From contig DAOUWH010000009.1 of NCBI GenBank assembly GCA_030667205.1, forward strand, positions 1-13,895: a stretch of DNA of 13,895 bases, written 5' to 3'. The stretch comes from Nitrospirota bacterium. GTDB taxonomy: Bacteria; Nitrospirota; Thermodesulfovibrionia; Thermodesulfovibrionales; JdFR-86. Within the stretch, counting starts at the first letter, position 1. Each line of letters begins with the position of its first letter. Positions 1 to 6,103 of the stretch are shown here, one piece after another. The position numbers and the translations under genes were made by a program. Under the pieces are notes generated by a model. It did not search any database and was not told where the DNA came from. It saw only the letters and a list, made by a program, of their open reading frames with translations.

Positions 1-173
1 ACCTCGACGGGGGTGCCGGTCCTGAGGTGTTTGATAATCCTGAACTCATCACCCTGCCCAGAGCGCAGGGTGATTACTATCTGGTCCGAGACGTATTGCG
101 TCTTTGCATGCACGGGCGCGGCAAGCGCCGTGAGCAGTGCGATGAGAAGTATGATTTTAAAGTTTCTTATCAT
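1..173 (-). CDS. Exported SH3-domain protein (YgiM-like), 5' part only
   Basis: The gene runs off the left edge, so only the first 57 residues are visible. They begin with a Sec signal peptide: basic MIRNFK, then a hydrophobic core rich in Leu and Ala, and a likely cut after VHA at residue 23. The mature start (KTQYVSDQIVITLR, then SGQGDEFRIIKHL and TGTPVEV) matches the opening of bacterial SH3 domains, in the style of the YgiM/SH3-anchor proteins. Many such proteins carry a C-terminal coiled coil and membrane anchor, but that part lies outside the window. The ATG at 171-173 is preceded by AGAGG at a good distance and by promoter-like boxes. The protein would act in the periplasm or at the envelope. 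Its precise role is unknown. Confidence 0.75.
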   Translation of the reverse strand, partial: MIRNFKIILLIALLTALAAPVHAKTQYVSDQIVITLRSGQGDEFRIIKHLRTGTPVE

Positions 174-193
174 AATAACGCCTCTAAGAGCAG

Positions 194-222
194 ATAATAA
201 AACAAAAGTTACGGGAAATCAA
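194..222 (-). promoter_or_regulatory. Sigma-70-like promoter of the SH3 gene
   Basis: On the minus strand TTGATT (217-222) and TATTAT (194-199) are separated by 17 bases. They match the consensus -35 and -10 at 4/6 and 5/6. The predicted start near 187 gives a leader of about 14 bases that contains the AGAGG ribosome-binding site. Predicted from sequence only. Confidence 0.45.
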
Positions 223-261
223 GTATTTTGTCGGTTGTGCGGTGTTGGGCTCAGTTCCATC

Positions 262-300
262 AAGGCCTGAGATCCCGAAACAAGCTCGGAATGACATTTA
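262..300 (-). repeat. REP-like palindromic intergenic repeat, single copy
   Basis: Read on the minus strand this contains TGTCATTCCGAG, then CTTG and TTTCGGGATCT. ATTCCGA (286-292) pairs with TCGGGAT (272-278) around a 7-base loop, with one G-U wobble. Closely similar TCATTCC/GGGATCT hairpin repeats are widespread and dispersed in the intergenic DNA of many proteobacterial genomes. Only one copy lies in this window, so its repeat nature is inferred from its resemblance to that family. Confidence 0.45.
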
Positions 301-309
301 AGGGGGTAT

Positions 310-322
310 GGGGCGAAGCCCC
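310..322 (-). terminator. GC hairpin downstream of the micro-ORF
   Basis: GGGGC (310-314) and GCCCC (318-322) form a perfect 5-bp stem with a 3-base loop, 12 bases after the micro-ORF stop codon. No T-run follows on the minus strand (the next bases are ATACCCCC), so it is at best a weak terminator or a 3'-end stabilising stem. Confidence 0.35.
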
Positions 323-334
323 AACGTCCCGCCC

Positions 335-397
335 CTAACACGAGTTATGGCACTTGCAGGCGAGGGCCTTTTTCTTCGTGACTTTCCTAATGGTCAT
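335..397 (-). CDS. Unrecognised 20-residue Lys/Cys-rich micro-protein
   Basis: The ATG at 395-397 has an excellent ribosome-binding site, GGGAGGTG, six bases upstream, and the frame closes at TAG (335-337). The peptide is MTIRKVTKKK followed by ALACKCHNSC: a basic, Lys-rich N-terminal half and a C-terminal cluster of Cys14, Cys16, His17 and Cys20. An extended -10 promoter (TGaTACAAT) lies just upstream, which would give a leader of only about 17 bases, and a GC hairpin follows the stop. I do not recognise the family. The Cys/His cluster could bind metal, be the core of a ribosomally made modified peptide, or belong to a regulatory leader peptide. No modification enzyme or transporter is next to it in the window, so none of these roles is supported beyond composition. 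It could also be a chance frame. Confidence 0.4.
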   Translation of the reverse strand: MTIRKVTKKKALACKCHNSC

Positions 398-417
398 GTC
401 TTCACCTCCCTATTGAC

Positions 418-429
418 TCCATTGTATCA
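418..429 (-). promoter_or_regulatory. Extended -10 promoter upstream of the micro-ORF
   Basis: The minus strand reads TGaTACAAT (TACAAT is at 421-426 in plus coordinates). This is 5/6 to TATAAT plus the TG of an extended -10, which can replace a -35. No good -35 was seen. The predicted start near 414 is about 17 bases from the micro-ORF ATG. Confidence 0.35.
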
Positions 430-508
430 CCTTTTACAGGAAGCCGGAAGGGGTCACGGCCTCCATGGCCGGTCTGAAGGCTATTCTCAAGGAAAGTGCC
501 GGTGGCCC

Positions 509-537
509 TTTAAAAATACAAATTTCTCTGGTAATAT
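509..537 (+). promoter_or_regulatory. Candidate promoter for pfk
   Basis: TTTAAA (509-514) and TAATAT (532-537) are spaced 17 bases apart in the AT-rich patch before pfk. The matches to consensus are modest. The leader would be about 45 bases and end with the strong AGGAGGTG at 573-580. Confidence 0.3.
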
Positions 538-587
538 TTAGCTCTGCGACGGAGAGCCATCTATAAGAATACAGGAGGTGCGGTCTT

Positions 588-1793
588 ATGAAAAGAATCG
601 GCATAATCACAAGCGGCGGGGACTGCGGCGGGCTTAACGCCGTCATAAAGGGCGCGGCCCGGATGGCCGCCTCGATGGACATCGAGGTCGTGGTAATACC
701 AAACGGGTATGCCGGCCTTTATAACCTTACGGAGATGGAAAGCCTTGTGGCGCTGACCCCTGAGAGGCTTGTAAGCATCGACGTCACGCGCGCGGGCTCG
801 GAGGCCGGGCATTCGAGGGTCAAGATAAAGAAGATAGAAAACCCCGACAAATACGACAGGATTAAAAAGGGCCTTGAGAAGTTCGGCATCGACGGCCTCG
901 TCATCAGCGGCGGCGACGACACCGGAAGCGTCATCTTGGACCTTGCCGGGCAGGGCATAAAGTGCGTGCACGTGCCAAAGACCATGGACATGGACCTCCA
1001 GAGCTACAGCGTCGGAGGGGACTCGGCCATAAACAGGGTGGCGGAGTTCATGAGCGACCTCAGGACCACGGGCATGAGCCACAACCGCGTGCTGGTGCTT
1101 GAGGTCTTCGGACGCTACGCAGGGCACACGGCATTTCGGGGCGGAATAGGCGCGGATGCCGACTGCATCCTCCTTCCGGAGATACCCGTGGACTTCGAGG
1201 TAGTGTACGGGCACATGAAGAGGACCTATATATCGAGGGTCAAGGCCAGCGACGTCAGGGCGGGCACGTATGCCATTGTCGCGGCCGAGGGCATGAAGGA
1301 CGCGAAGGGCGAGGTTATCGCCGATGAGTCGGCGGGCAAGGACGCCTTCGGACACATAAAGCTCGCCGGCGCGGGGAAGTACGTCAGAAAGAGGCTCGAG
1401 GCGTTCATGAAGGACGACCCCGACATAGAGGCCTTCATGAAAGATACAGGCGCGTACGTGCCCGGCGTGTACGTTAAGCCCGAGATAAGGGAGGTAACGC
1501 CGGGGCACCTCGTGAGGTCGGGCCGCTCCTTTGCGTATGACGTGAACTTCGGCATGGAGGCAGGCGCGGCGGGAGTGGCGCTCCTTAAAGAAGGCCTAAC
1601 CGGGGTCACGGTCGTCCGGGCCGCAGGCAGCGAGATATTCTATCAGGCCACCGCCGAGGTGATTAAGCAAAGGCATGTCGACCTTTCGGAGGTCGCCCTG
1701 TTCGAGCGGTTGGGCATCTGTTTTGGGAGAAAGCCCGAGGAGTACAAGCCCGAGCTAAAGGCTTGGGAGGGCAAGATAGAAAGGCACATGTAG
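588..1793 (+). CDS. pfp: Pyrophosphate-type 6-phosphofructokinase
   Basis: This 401-residue protein phosphorylates fructose 6-phosphate to fructose 1,6-bisphosphate in cytoplasmic glycolysis. The family fold is clear: TSGGDCGGLNAVIKG at residues 8-22, the GGDD loop at 108-111, PKTMDMD at 130-136, GGDSAIN at 143-149, FGRYAGH at 174-180, PEIP at 197-200, and a late PGHLVRSGRS motif. Two positions predict pyrophosphate rather than ATP as phosphoryl donor: Asp111 (Gly104 in E. coli PfkA) and Lys131 (Gly124 in E. coli). Such enzymes are often reversible. Asp134 corresponds to the catalytic base Asp127. The usual TIDND loop is TMDMD here. AGGAGGTG seven bases before the ATG fixes the start. At about 80 residues longer than E. 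coli PfkA it is in the range of the longer PPi-type enzymes. It is monocistronic and convergent with gspD. Donor specificity is inferred, not shown. Confidence 0.88.
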   Translation: MKRIGIITSGGDCGGLNAVIKGAARMAASMDIEVVVIPNGYAGLYNLTEMESLVALTPERLVSIDVTRAGSEAGHSRVKIKKIENPDKYDRIKKGLEKFGIDGLVISGGDDTGSVILDLAGQGIKCVHVPKTMDMDLQSYSVGGDSAINRVAEFMSDLRTTGMSHNRVLVLEVFGRYAGHTAFRGGIGADADCILLPEIPVDFEVVYGHMKRTYISRVKASDVRAGTYAIVAAEGMKDAKGEVIADESAGKDAFGHIKLAGAGKYVRKRLEAFMKDDPDIEAFMKDTGAYVPGVYVKPEIREVTPGHLVRSGRSFAYDVNFGMEAGAAGVALLKEGLTGVTVVRAAGSEIFYQATAEVIKQRHVDLSEVALFERLGICFGRKPEEYKPELKAWEGKIERHM

Positions 1794-1801
1794 GGGATGC
1801 G

Positions 1802-1842
1802 GTGCGGCTGTTCCTGAGGCTTTAAAAAAGGGGCAGCCGTAC
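1802..1842 (+). terminator. Terminator-like hairpin between convergent pfk and gspD
   Basis: GTGCGGCTGTTCC (1802-1814) pairs with GGGGCAGCCGTAC (1830-1842): a 13-bp stem with three G-U pairs on the plus strand and a 15-base loop. TTTATT follows on the plus side, overlapping the gspD stop codon. It begins 8 bases after the pfk stop. On the minus strand no T-run follows the stem, so it should work better for pfk than for the secretion operon. Confidence 0.5.
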
Positions 1843-1843
1843 T

Positions 1844-3808
1844 TTATTCCGGCAATTCGGGGAGTTCCATGGGCGCCTCTTCGGCGGCTTTTTCGATGGC
1901 TTCCTCGGTGACTATTTCAGTCTCTTCCTCAGTGACCTCTTCAACTTCTTTTTTCTCGGGCATGAATATGTTTTTGCTTTTGGCGTCGAGCTTTTCCAGT
2001 TTCTTCTTTATTGTTCGCACCCTGTTCTGGAAATCCCTGGTTACTTCTTCGGCCTCTTTCTGGTTGCCGATGACATGAGGGGTAACCATGACCACGAGCT
2101 CTCTTTTTGTAATAGAGTCGGACGTGGTGCCGAAGAGGTGGCCCAGAATGGGTATCTTGCGCAGGCCCGGGATGCCTGTCTTTGTGGTGCTCGTGTCCTC
2201 GGAGATGAGGCCTCCGAGGAAGAGGGTACGGCCGGTGCTTACGACCGCCGAGGTCGTGGCCTTGCGTGTGGAGAACGACGGGAAGGTGCCCGAACCCAGA
2301 GTGACAGCACTGCCTATGCCGCTTTGCTCGACCACGAGCTTCATCGATACGTTGCCGGTCTCGGTAATGTGCGGTGTGACCTTGAGGATGGTGCCGACGG
2401 TCTTGTACTGTATCTGCCCGGAGCTAACAAGGGTAGTGCCTCCGCCCGTTGACGGTTGCTGGGTGAGGCCGGTTGCGGTGGGGACCTCGTCGCCAATCTT
2501 TATCTCGGCCTCTTTGTTGTCCAGCGCCAGTATCTGCGGGTTTGCCAGCACGTTGACCCTCGACTCACTGGCAAGCGCGGTGATGAAGGATTGTAAAAAT
2601 GTCTTGTCTATGGTGCCTGTTATCAATGTCGCAAAAAGAGGGGCTGCGAATGGTGTTGGTGTCCCAAAACCTGTAGCCGGCTCTGACGATGTGGTAAACC
2701 CCGTCGTGGTCGCACCGGAGCGCATTAGCCACTGCACGCCGAAATCGGTGGAGTCCGTAAGCGTAATCTCGGCGATAAGGACCTCGATTACGACCTGCTT
2801 TACGGGGATGTCTATCTTTTTCAGCACCTCAAGGAGAGCAATGTATGTCTTGGGCGTACATTTTATTATGAGGGCATTAATATCTTCATACGCGGTTACG
2901 GTGAGATCCCCGATAACTCCCGGCAGGGCCTCTGCGGTCGCGATGACCTTGGGCGCTGTCGCAGGCCTCCTGGCCACCGGCAGGGCGCGCGCAGGAGCGG
3001 GTGTTGCGCCTTTCTTCTCGGGGGGATACAGGGTCTTCAGCATGTCCGCAAGCTTCTTTGCCTCTCCGTTTTCGACATGATATACAAAGGCCCTGATGGC
3101 TTCGGCCTCGGGGACGTCGAGGGCGGCAATGAGCTTCATGAATTTCACGAGCGTGGGCGGCAACGCGGTGACGATCAGCATATTCGCGGGCTCGTATATG
3201 ATGAGGTCCGTGCCCCGGGGCATGAGGTTTCTGAAGATGTTGGCAAGCTCGGAAGCCTTCACGTACTGAAGCGGTACGAGTTGCGTGACAAAGGACCCGT
3301 CGAGCCTGACCTCCACTTCCGTGCCGCTTTTAATGTCAAGGGGCTGCTGCCTTGCGGTGTCCAGAGGCATTATCCTGTAGAATGAATTCTCCTTTATGGC
3401 CGTAAGGCCGTTTATTTCCAGCACGCTTTGAAATATCTGGTAAAGGTCGCTGACCGGGAACTTGTGATAGGACTGTATAGTGATAGTGCCCGAGATGCCG
3501 GGCGTGAGGATGTAGTTTATATCGAGGATTTCGCTAAAGGTGTCTATGATGGTCCTGATGTTGGTGTTTTCGAAGTTAAGTATTATGTATTTTTCATCCT
3601 CGGTCTCCTCAAACAGTACCGACCCGGTAGCCCGCGGCGTCAATGCTACTTCTTCCGCCGCTTCGGGTTCGGGAGGCAGCTCGGGCAGTACGAGCGCTTC
3701 TTCCGAAGGAGGAGGTATGAGCGCCATAGTTTTAACGGCCTCCTTTTTCGGAGCGCATGAGGCTAAGAGCAAAAGCGCGGCAATAAATGAAAAAAACCTT
3801 AATCGCAT
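1844..3808 (-). CDS. gspD: Type II secretion system secretin GspD (lipoprotein)
   Basis: This 654-residue protein forms the outer-membrane channel of the T2SS. A lipoprotein signal peptide ends in the lipobox LASC with Cys18. A Pro/Glu-rich linker (about 30-70) follows, then an N0 domain (about 74-148), one N1-type repeat (about 173-234) and a second (about 238-336) split by a Pro/Ala-rich insert at 264-297. The secretin domain spans about 338-582, with VNVLANPQILALDNKEAEI, then VGTILKVTPHI, and near its end GIPGLRKIPILGHLFG and ELVVMVTPHV. The last 70 residues are a coiled, Glu-rich tail. Canonical GspD has three N1-type repeats and only two are visible here. The ATG overlaps the gspC stop by one base (TAATG) and AGGAGA lies just upstream, so translation is probably coupled. 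It is the last gene of its operon. Confidence 0.93.
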   Translation of the reverse strand: MRLRFFSFIAALLLLASCAPKKEAVKTMALIPPPSEEALVLPELPPEPEAAEEVALTPRATGSVLFEETEDEKYIILNFENTNIRTIIDTFSEILDINYILTPGISGTITIQSYHKFPVSDLYQIFQSVLEINGLTAIKENSFYRIMPLDTARQQPLDIKSGTEVEVRLDGSFVTQLVPLQYVKASELANIFRNLMPRGTDLIIYEPANMLIVTALPPTLVKFMKLIAALDVPEAEAIRAFVYHVENGEAKKLADMLKTLYPPEKKGATPAPARALPVARRPATAPKVIATAEALPGVIGDLTVTAYEDINALIIKCTPKTYIALLEVLKKIDIPVKQVVIEVLIAEITLTDSTDFGVQWLMRSGATTTGFTTSSEPATGFGTPTPFAAPLFATLITGTIDKTFLQSFITALASESRVNVLANPQILALDNKEAEIKIGDEVPTATGLTQQPSTGGGTTLVSSGQIQYKTVGTILKVTPHITETGNVSMKLVVEQSGIGSAVTLGSGTFPSFSTRKATTSAVVSTGRTLFLGGLISEDTSTTKTGIPGLRKIPILGHLFGTTSDSITKRELVVMVTPHVIGNQKEAEEVTRDFQNRVRTIKKKLEKLDAKSKNIFMPEKKEVEEVTEEETEIVTEEAIEKAAEEAPMELPELPE

Positions 3809-4326
3809 TATCTCCTCGGCCTCGTCTTAGGTGCGGTCTTATTAGGTATGGTCTTAATTTTTTTCATGCTCAGGTTCAACTCTTCATCGTTCCACAGGAG
3901 CTTTACTTCCCTTACGCTTATGTCAACGACGAGGATGCCGTCGAAGGTGTCGCCCTTCCTCACGCGCTTAGGCGACCCGCCGTCCTTCTGAATGAAGGCG
4001 ATGTATTCTCCATACTGATCAAGTATTATACCATTGAGATTCAGCTCGGGGGGCACAAGCACGACCGGAGGCAGTTCGGACTCAGTAGGCTTCGCAGAAG
4101 GGGGATGAGTGTATCCCCTGAGTTTGCTGAAAAGGTTTTTGTTTACGATTCCCTTATTCCATGAGGGTTTATAGCTGGGGATGCCCTCCGGGGACACCTT
4201 AGAGATCTTCTCGGTCTTTTCCACTGCATCCATTGCGTGATAGACCACTGCCTCCCTGTAGAAATTCCAGAGTAAGCTTACCATAACGACAGCCAAAATT
4301 CCCAATATGAACCAGCGTCTAATCAT
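3808..4326 (-). CDS. gspC: Type II secretion inner-membrane protein GspC (short, no PDZ)
   Basis: This 172-residue bitopic protein has one membrane helix at about residues 5-22 and a short periplasmic part. NKNLFSKLRG (63-71) is typical of GspC. LNLNGIILDQ through ELNLSM (about 96-154) is the homology-region (HR) domain, related to PilP, which in studied systems contacts the N0 domain of the secretin. The usual C-terminal PDZ or coiled-coil domain is absent. The protein ends in a basic tail (TAPKTRPRR). It lies between gspM and gspD, overlapping gspM by 4 bases (ATGA) and gspD by 1. It would link the inner-membrane platform to the GspD channel. PilP is the alternative name. GspC is preferred because of its N-terminal helix without a lipobox and because of its neighbours. 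Confidence 0.78.
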   Translation of the reverse strand: MIRRWFILGILAVVMVSLLWNFYREAVVYHAMDAVEKTEKISKVSPEGIPSYKPSWNKGIVNKNLFSKLRGYTHPPSAKPTESELPPVVLVPPELNLNGIILDQYGEYIAFIQKDGGSPKRVRKGDTFDGILVVDISVREVKLLWNDEELNLSMKKIKTIPNKTAPKTRPRR

Positions 4327-4847
4327 GGCGACGACATTAACCCCGACAGCTGCATTTTTATCCGTAGCGTTTCATCCTGCAAAGCAGCGATGTTAAGCCT
4401 TTCGATGCTGTAGAATACATTGTGCGCGTCAAGGAGCTTGAGGAAACTGCCGAGCTGTTTGATGCTGCCGGTGCAGTCCATAAAGAGGGGGAGCCCCGTA
4501 TAGTGCTTGTGGCTTACGGTCGGGAGGGGCTTGATCGATGTTACCGTGAGTCCGGATTCCCTGGCGAACTCTTGGATATCAGCCTGAAGTTTTGCAAACG
4601 CAACTGACGTGTCCGAGGCCGGAAATATTTGCCCCTCGAGTTTTTCAAGCTGCTCGGTTGCTATTTTGAGTCTTGGGCCGGTCGATTCTTTCTGTCTGTA
4701 GAACTTCTGATATTTGGTCAGGGTGACATAATCTATCGCAAGCCTTTCCTGCAGCCCGACCCGTTTGTCGGCGAGCGGCGCAATAAAGAACACATATACG
4801 GCTGCCAGAAGTCCGATTACGCCTATTGCGACAATTTTCCTGTTCAT
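4323..4847 (-). CDS. gspM: Type II secretion platform protein GspM (PilO-like)
   Basis: This 174-residue protein has a short cytoplasmic N-terminus, one membrane helix (about 6-24), a coiled-coil stretch (about 28-78), and a periplasmic ferredoxin-like domain of the PilO/GspM type (about 85-172). Sequence conservation in this family is low, so the call rests on topology, size and position between gspL and gspC. In studied systems GspM pairs with the periplasmic part of GspL and stabilises the platform that recruits the ATPase. Its ATG overlaps the gspL TGA by four bases, and its own stop overlaps the gspC ATG in the same way. Confidence 0.72.
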   Translation of the reverse strand: MNRKIVAIGVIGLLAAVYVFFIAPLADKRVGLQERLAIDYVTLTKYQKFYRQKESTGPRLKIATEQLEKLEGQIFPASDTSVAFAKLQADIQEFARESGLTVTSIKPLPTVSHKHYTGLPLFMDCTGSIKQLGSFLKLLDAHNVFYSIERLNIAALQDETLRIKMQLSGLMSSP

Positions 4848-6103
4848 TGTTCGACCTGCATGCTCAGGGAGAACCTCTCGACGCCTTCCCTCACGGTGAC
4901 GGGCGAGGAGAATTCCACGTCTTTAACAAGCGGCGAGCCCTCAAGGGGCCCAATAATATCTGCCGTTCTTTTGGCAAACCCTTCGATATCGACCTTGCCT
5001 TTTTCGTCCGCGGACAGTGTAGTAAGCCAGGCGTCTTTTGGGAGGAGAACGCTAAACTCGGTGAGAATTCTGATTTTCAGGTTCTTGTCGTTCTGGGATT
5101 TACGCAGAAAACGTAACTTCTCATGAGCGTCGGCAATCTGTTTTTCCATCTCAATAATTTGTTTGGTAGATGCCTTGATATCCGCAACCTGCCTGTTGAT
5201 GAGCTTCACTGCCCTGTAGTCCTTGATATAGGACAGTACGGCTGTACAGAAGAATATGGTTACGCACGCCGCGCACAGGAGGCCAATGGCATAAGGGTAG
5301 TAGTCCTTCTTCGGCGTCGCAAAGTCCTCTGGGACGAAATCCATCGCGATACGCCTTTTCCTGGCCGCAGGGGAGACAACGATGTTTGCCATGTTAACCG
5401 GGAGGTTTCTGGGGTTGAAGCGCTCGAATTCCGCAGTGCCTTTATCGCTAGCCACGTAGGCGGTCTTGCCGAAGGACTCCAGAAGCTTCTCTATTTGACC
5501 GGCCGCCTCTTCCTTGCTCTCTACGACTTTGATGAATTCGGGCACGGAGTTTTTAATCCCTACTATGTGGTAATCGTCCTCGTAAGGGTACAGCAGTACC
5601 GCATCGGAGACGTTCACCGTAGAGAGCAGCTCGTTTACGGCCTCAATGGCCGTGCATCTTACGCCGAGCATCTTAAGGCCCGCCTCCTTGAGGCAATCCG
5701 CTATCCACCGCAGTTTTTCTTTCCTTACGGCAAATACGAGGTTCTTCGTCCCTTCCTGTGAAGTCTCAATGGAGTGGAAGTCGAAACTGTACTGGTCGGG
5801 CTCGAGGGGGAGGTATTTTTCCATCTCGAACCCAAGGGCCCGCATGATGTCCTCCCTCTTGCGCACCGGGAGCTCGACTACCTGGTGAGAGAAATGCCTG
5901 AGCCCCAGGCCGACCACTATGCCTTCGATACCGTAAGTGTTCTTCCACTTTGCGAGGGCCTCCTTGAAGGTCGTGTCTCTTTCTACGGGCTCGGCAGACA
6001 GGGTTATATCGTCAGTACCGAGCACGCGGGTCGTGCTGAGCCGTTTGTTTACGATTGAGGCCCTTATCCTCTGGCCCTCTATGCTAAGTCCTGCTACTTT
6101 CAA
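4844..6103 (-). CDS. gspL: Type II secretion protein GspL (PilM-PilN type fusion)
   Basis: This 419-residue bitopic protein would anchor the ATPase GspE to the inner membrane. Residues 1-240 are a cytoplasmic actin-like domain resembling PilM (MKVAGLSIEG start; GFEMEKYLPLEPDQYSFDF at 91-109; AIEAVNELL at 152-160). AMDFVPEDF (253-261) sits where the PilN NLLP motif lies. One membrane helix (about 270-292), a coiled coil (about 295-340) and a PilN-like ferredoxin fold (to 419) follow. It therefore joins what type IV pili split into PilM and PilN. The start is TTG: upstream in frame there is no ATG or GTG before a stop, and AGAGG lies three bases before the TTG. The first 20 bases overlap the end of gspK, and TGA overlaps the gspM ATG. 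Confidence 0.83.
   Translation of the reverse strand: MKVAGLSIEGQRIRASIVNKRLSTTRVLGTDDITLSAEPVERDTTFKEALAKWKNTYGIEGIVVGLGLRHFSHQVVELPVRKREDIMRALGFEMEKYLPLEPDQYSFDFHSIETSQEGTKNLVFAVRKEKLRWIADCLKEAGLKMLGVRCTAIEAVNELLSTVNVSDAVLLYPYEDDYHIVGIKNSVPEFIKVVESKEEAAGQIEKLLESFGKTAYVASDKGTAEFERFNPRNLPVNMANIVVSPAARKRRIAMDFVPEDFATPKKDYYPYAIGLLCAACVTIFFCTAVLSYIKDYRAVKLINRQVADIKASTKQIIEMEKQIADAHEKLRFLRKSQNDKNLKIRILTEFSVLLPKDAWLTTLSADEKGKVDIEGFAKRTADIIGPLEGSPLVKDVEFSSPVTVREGVERFSLSMQVEQ

Larger units (their letters stand above)
174..587. other. Intergenic region between the SH3 gene and pfk
   Basis: This 414-base stretch separates two divergent genes. From left to right it holds the SH3 promoter, a REP-like hairpin, a GC-rich hairpin, a 20-codon minus-strand micro-ORF with promoter and ribosome-binding site, a small CGGCC/GGCCG inverted repeat (457-471, loop TCCAT), and an AT-rich patch (about 508-540) that probably carries the pfk promoter. 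No tRNA or recognised riboswitch was seen. Confidence 0.6.

Noticed and set aside
13..270. 85-codon plus-strand frame at the left edge
   Set aside because: It is antisense to the SH3 gene, whose signal peptide and SH3 start are clear, and it has no ribosome-binding site.
308..541. 77-codon plus-strand frame in the intergenic region
   Set aside because: Its ATG sits in the GC hairpin, it reads through the REP-like/micro-ORF area on the opposite strand, and its composition and lack of motifs suggest chance. The opposing micro-ORF has much better start signals.
561..1508. Long minus-strand open frame (315 codons) opposite pfk
   Set aside because: It lies wholly antisense to a clear enzyme gene, is rich in His/Val/Arg from reversed GC-rich codons, and has no family-like motif.
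2088..3080. 330-codon plus-strand frame opposite gspD
   Set aside because: It is antisense to a confidently identified secretin, with a Ser/Val-rich composition typical of a mirrored reading frame and no ribosome-binding site.
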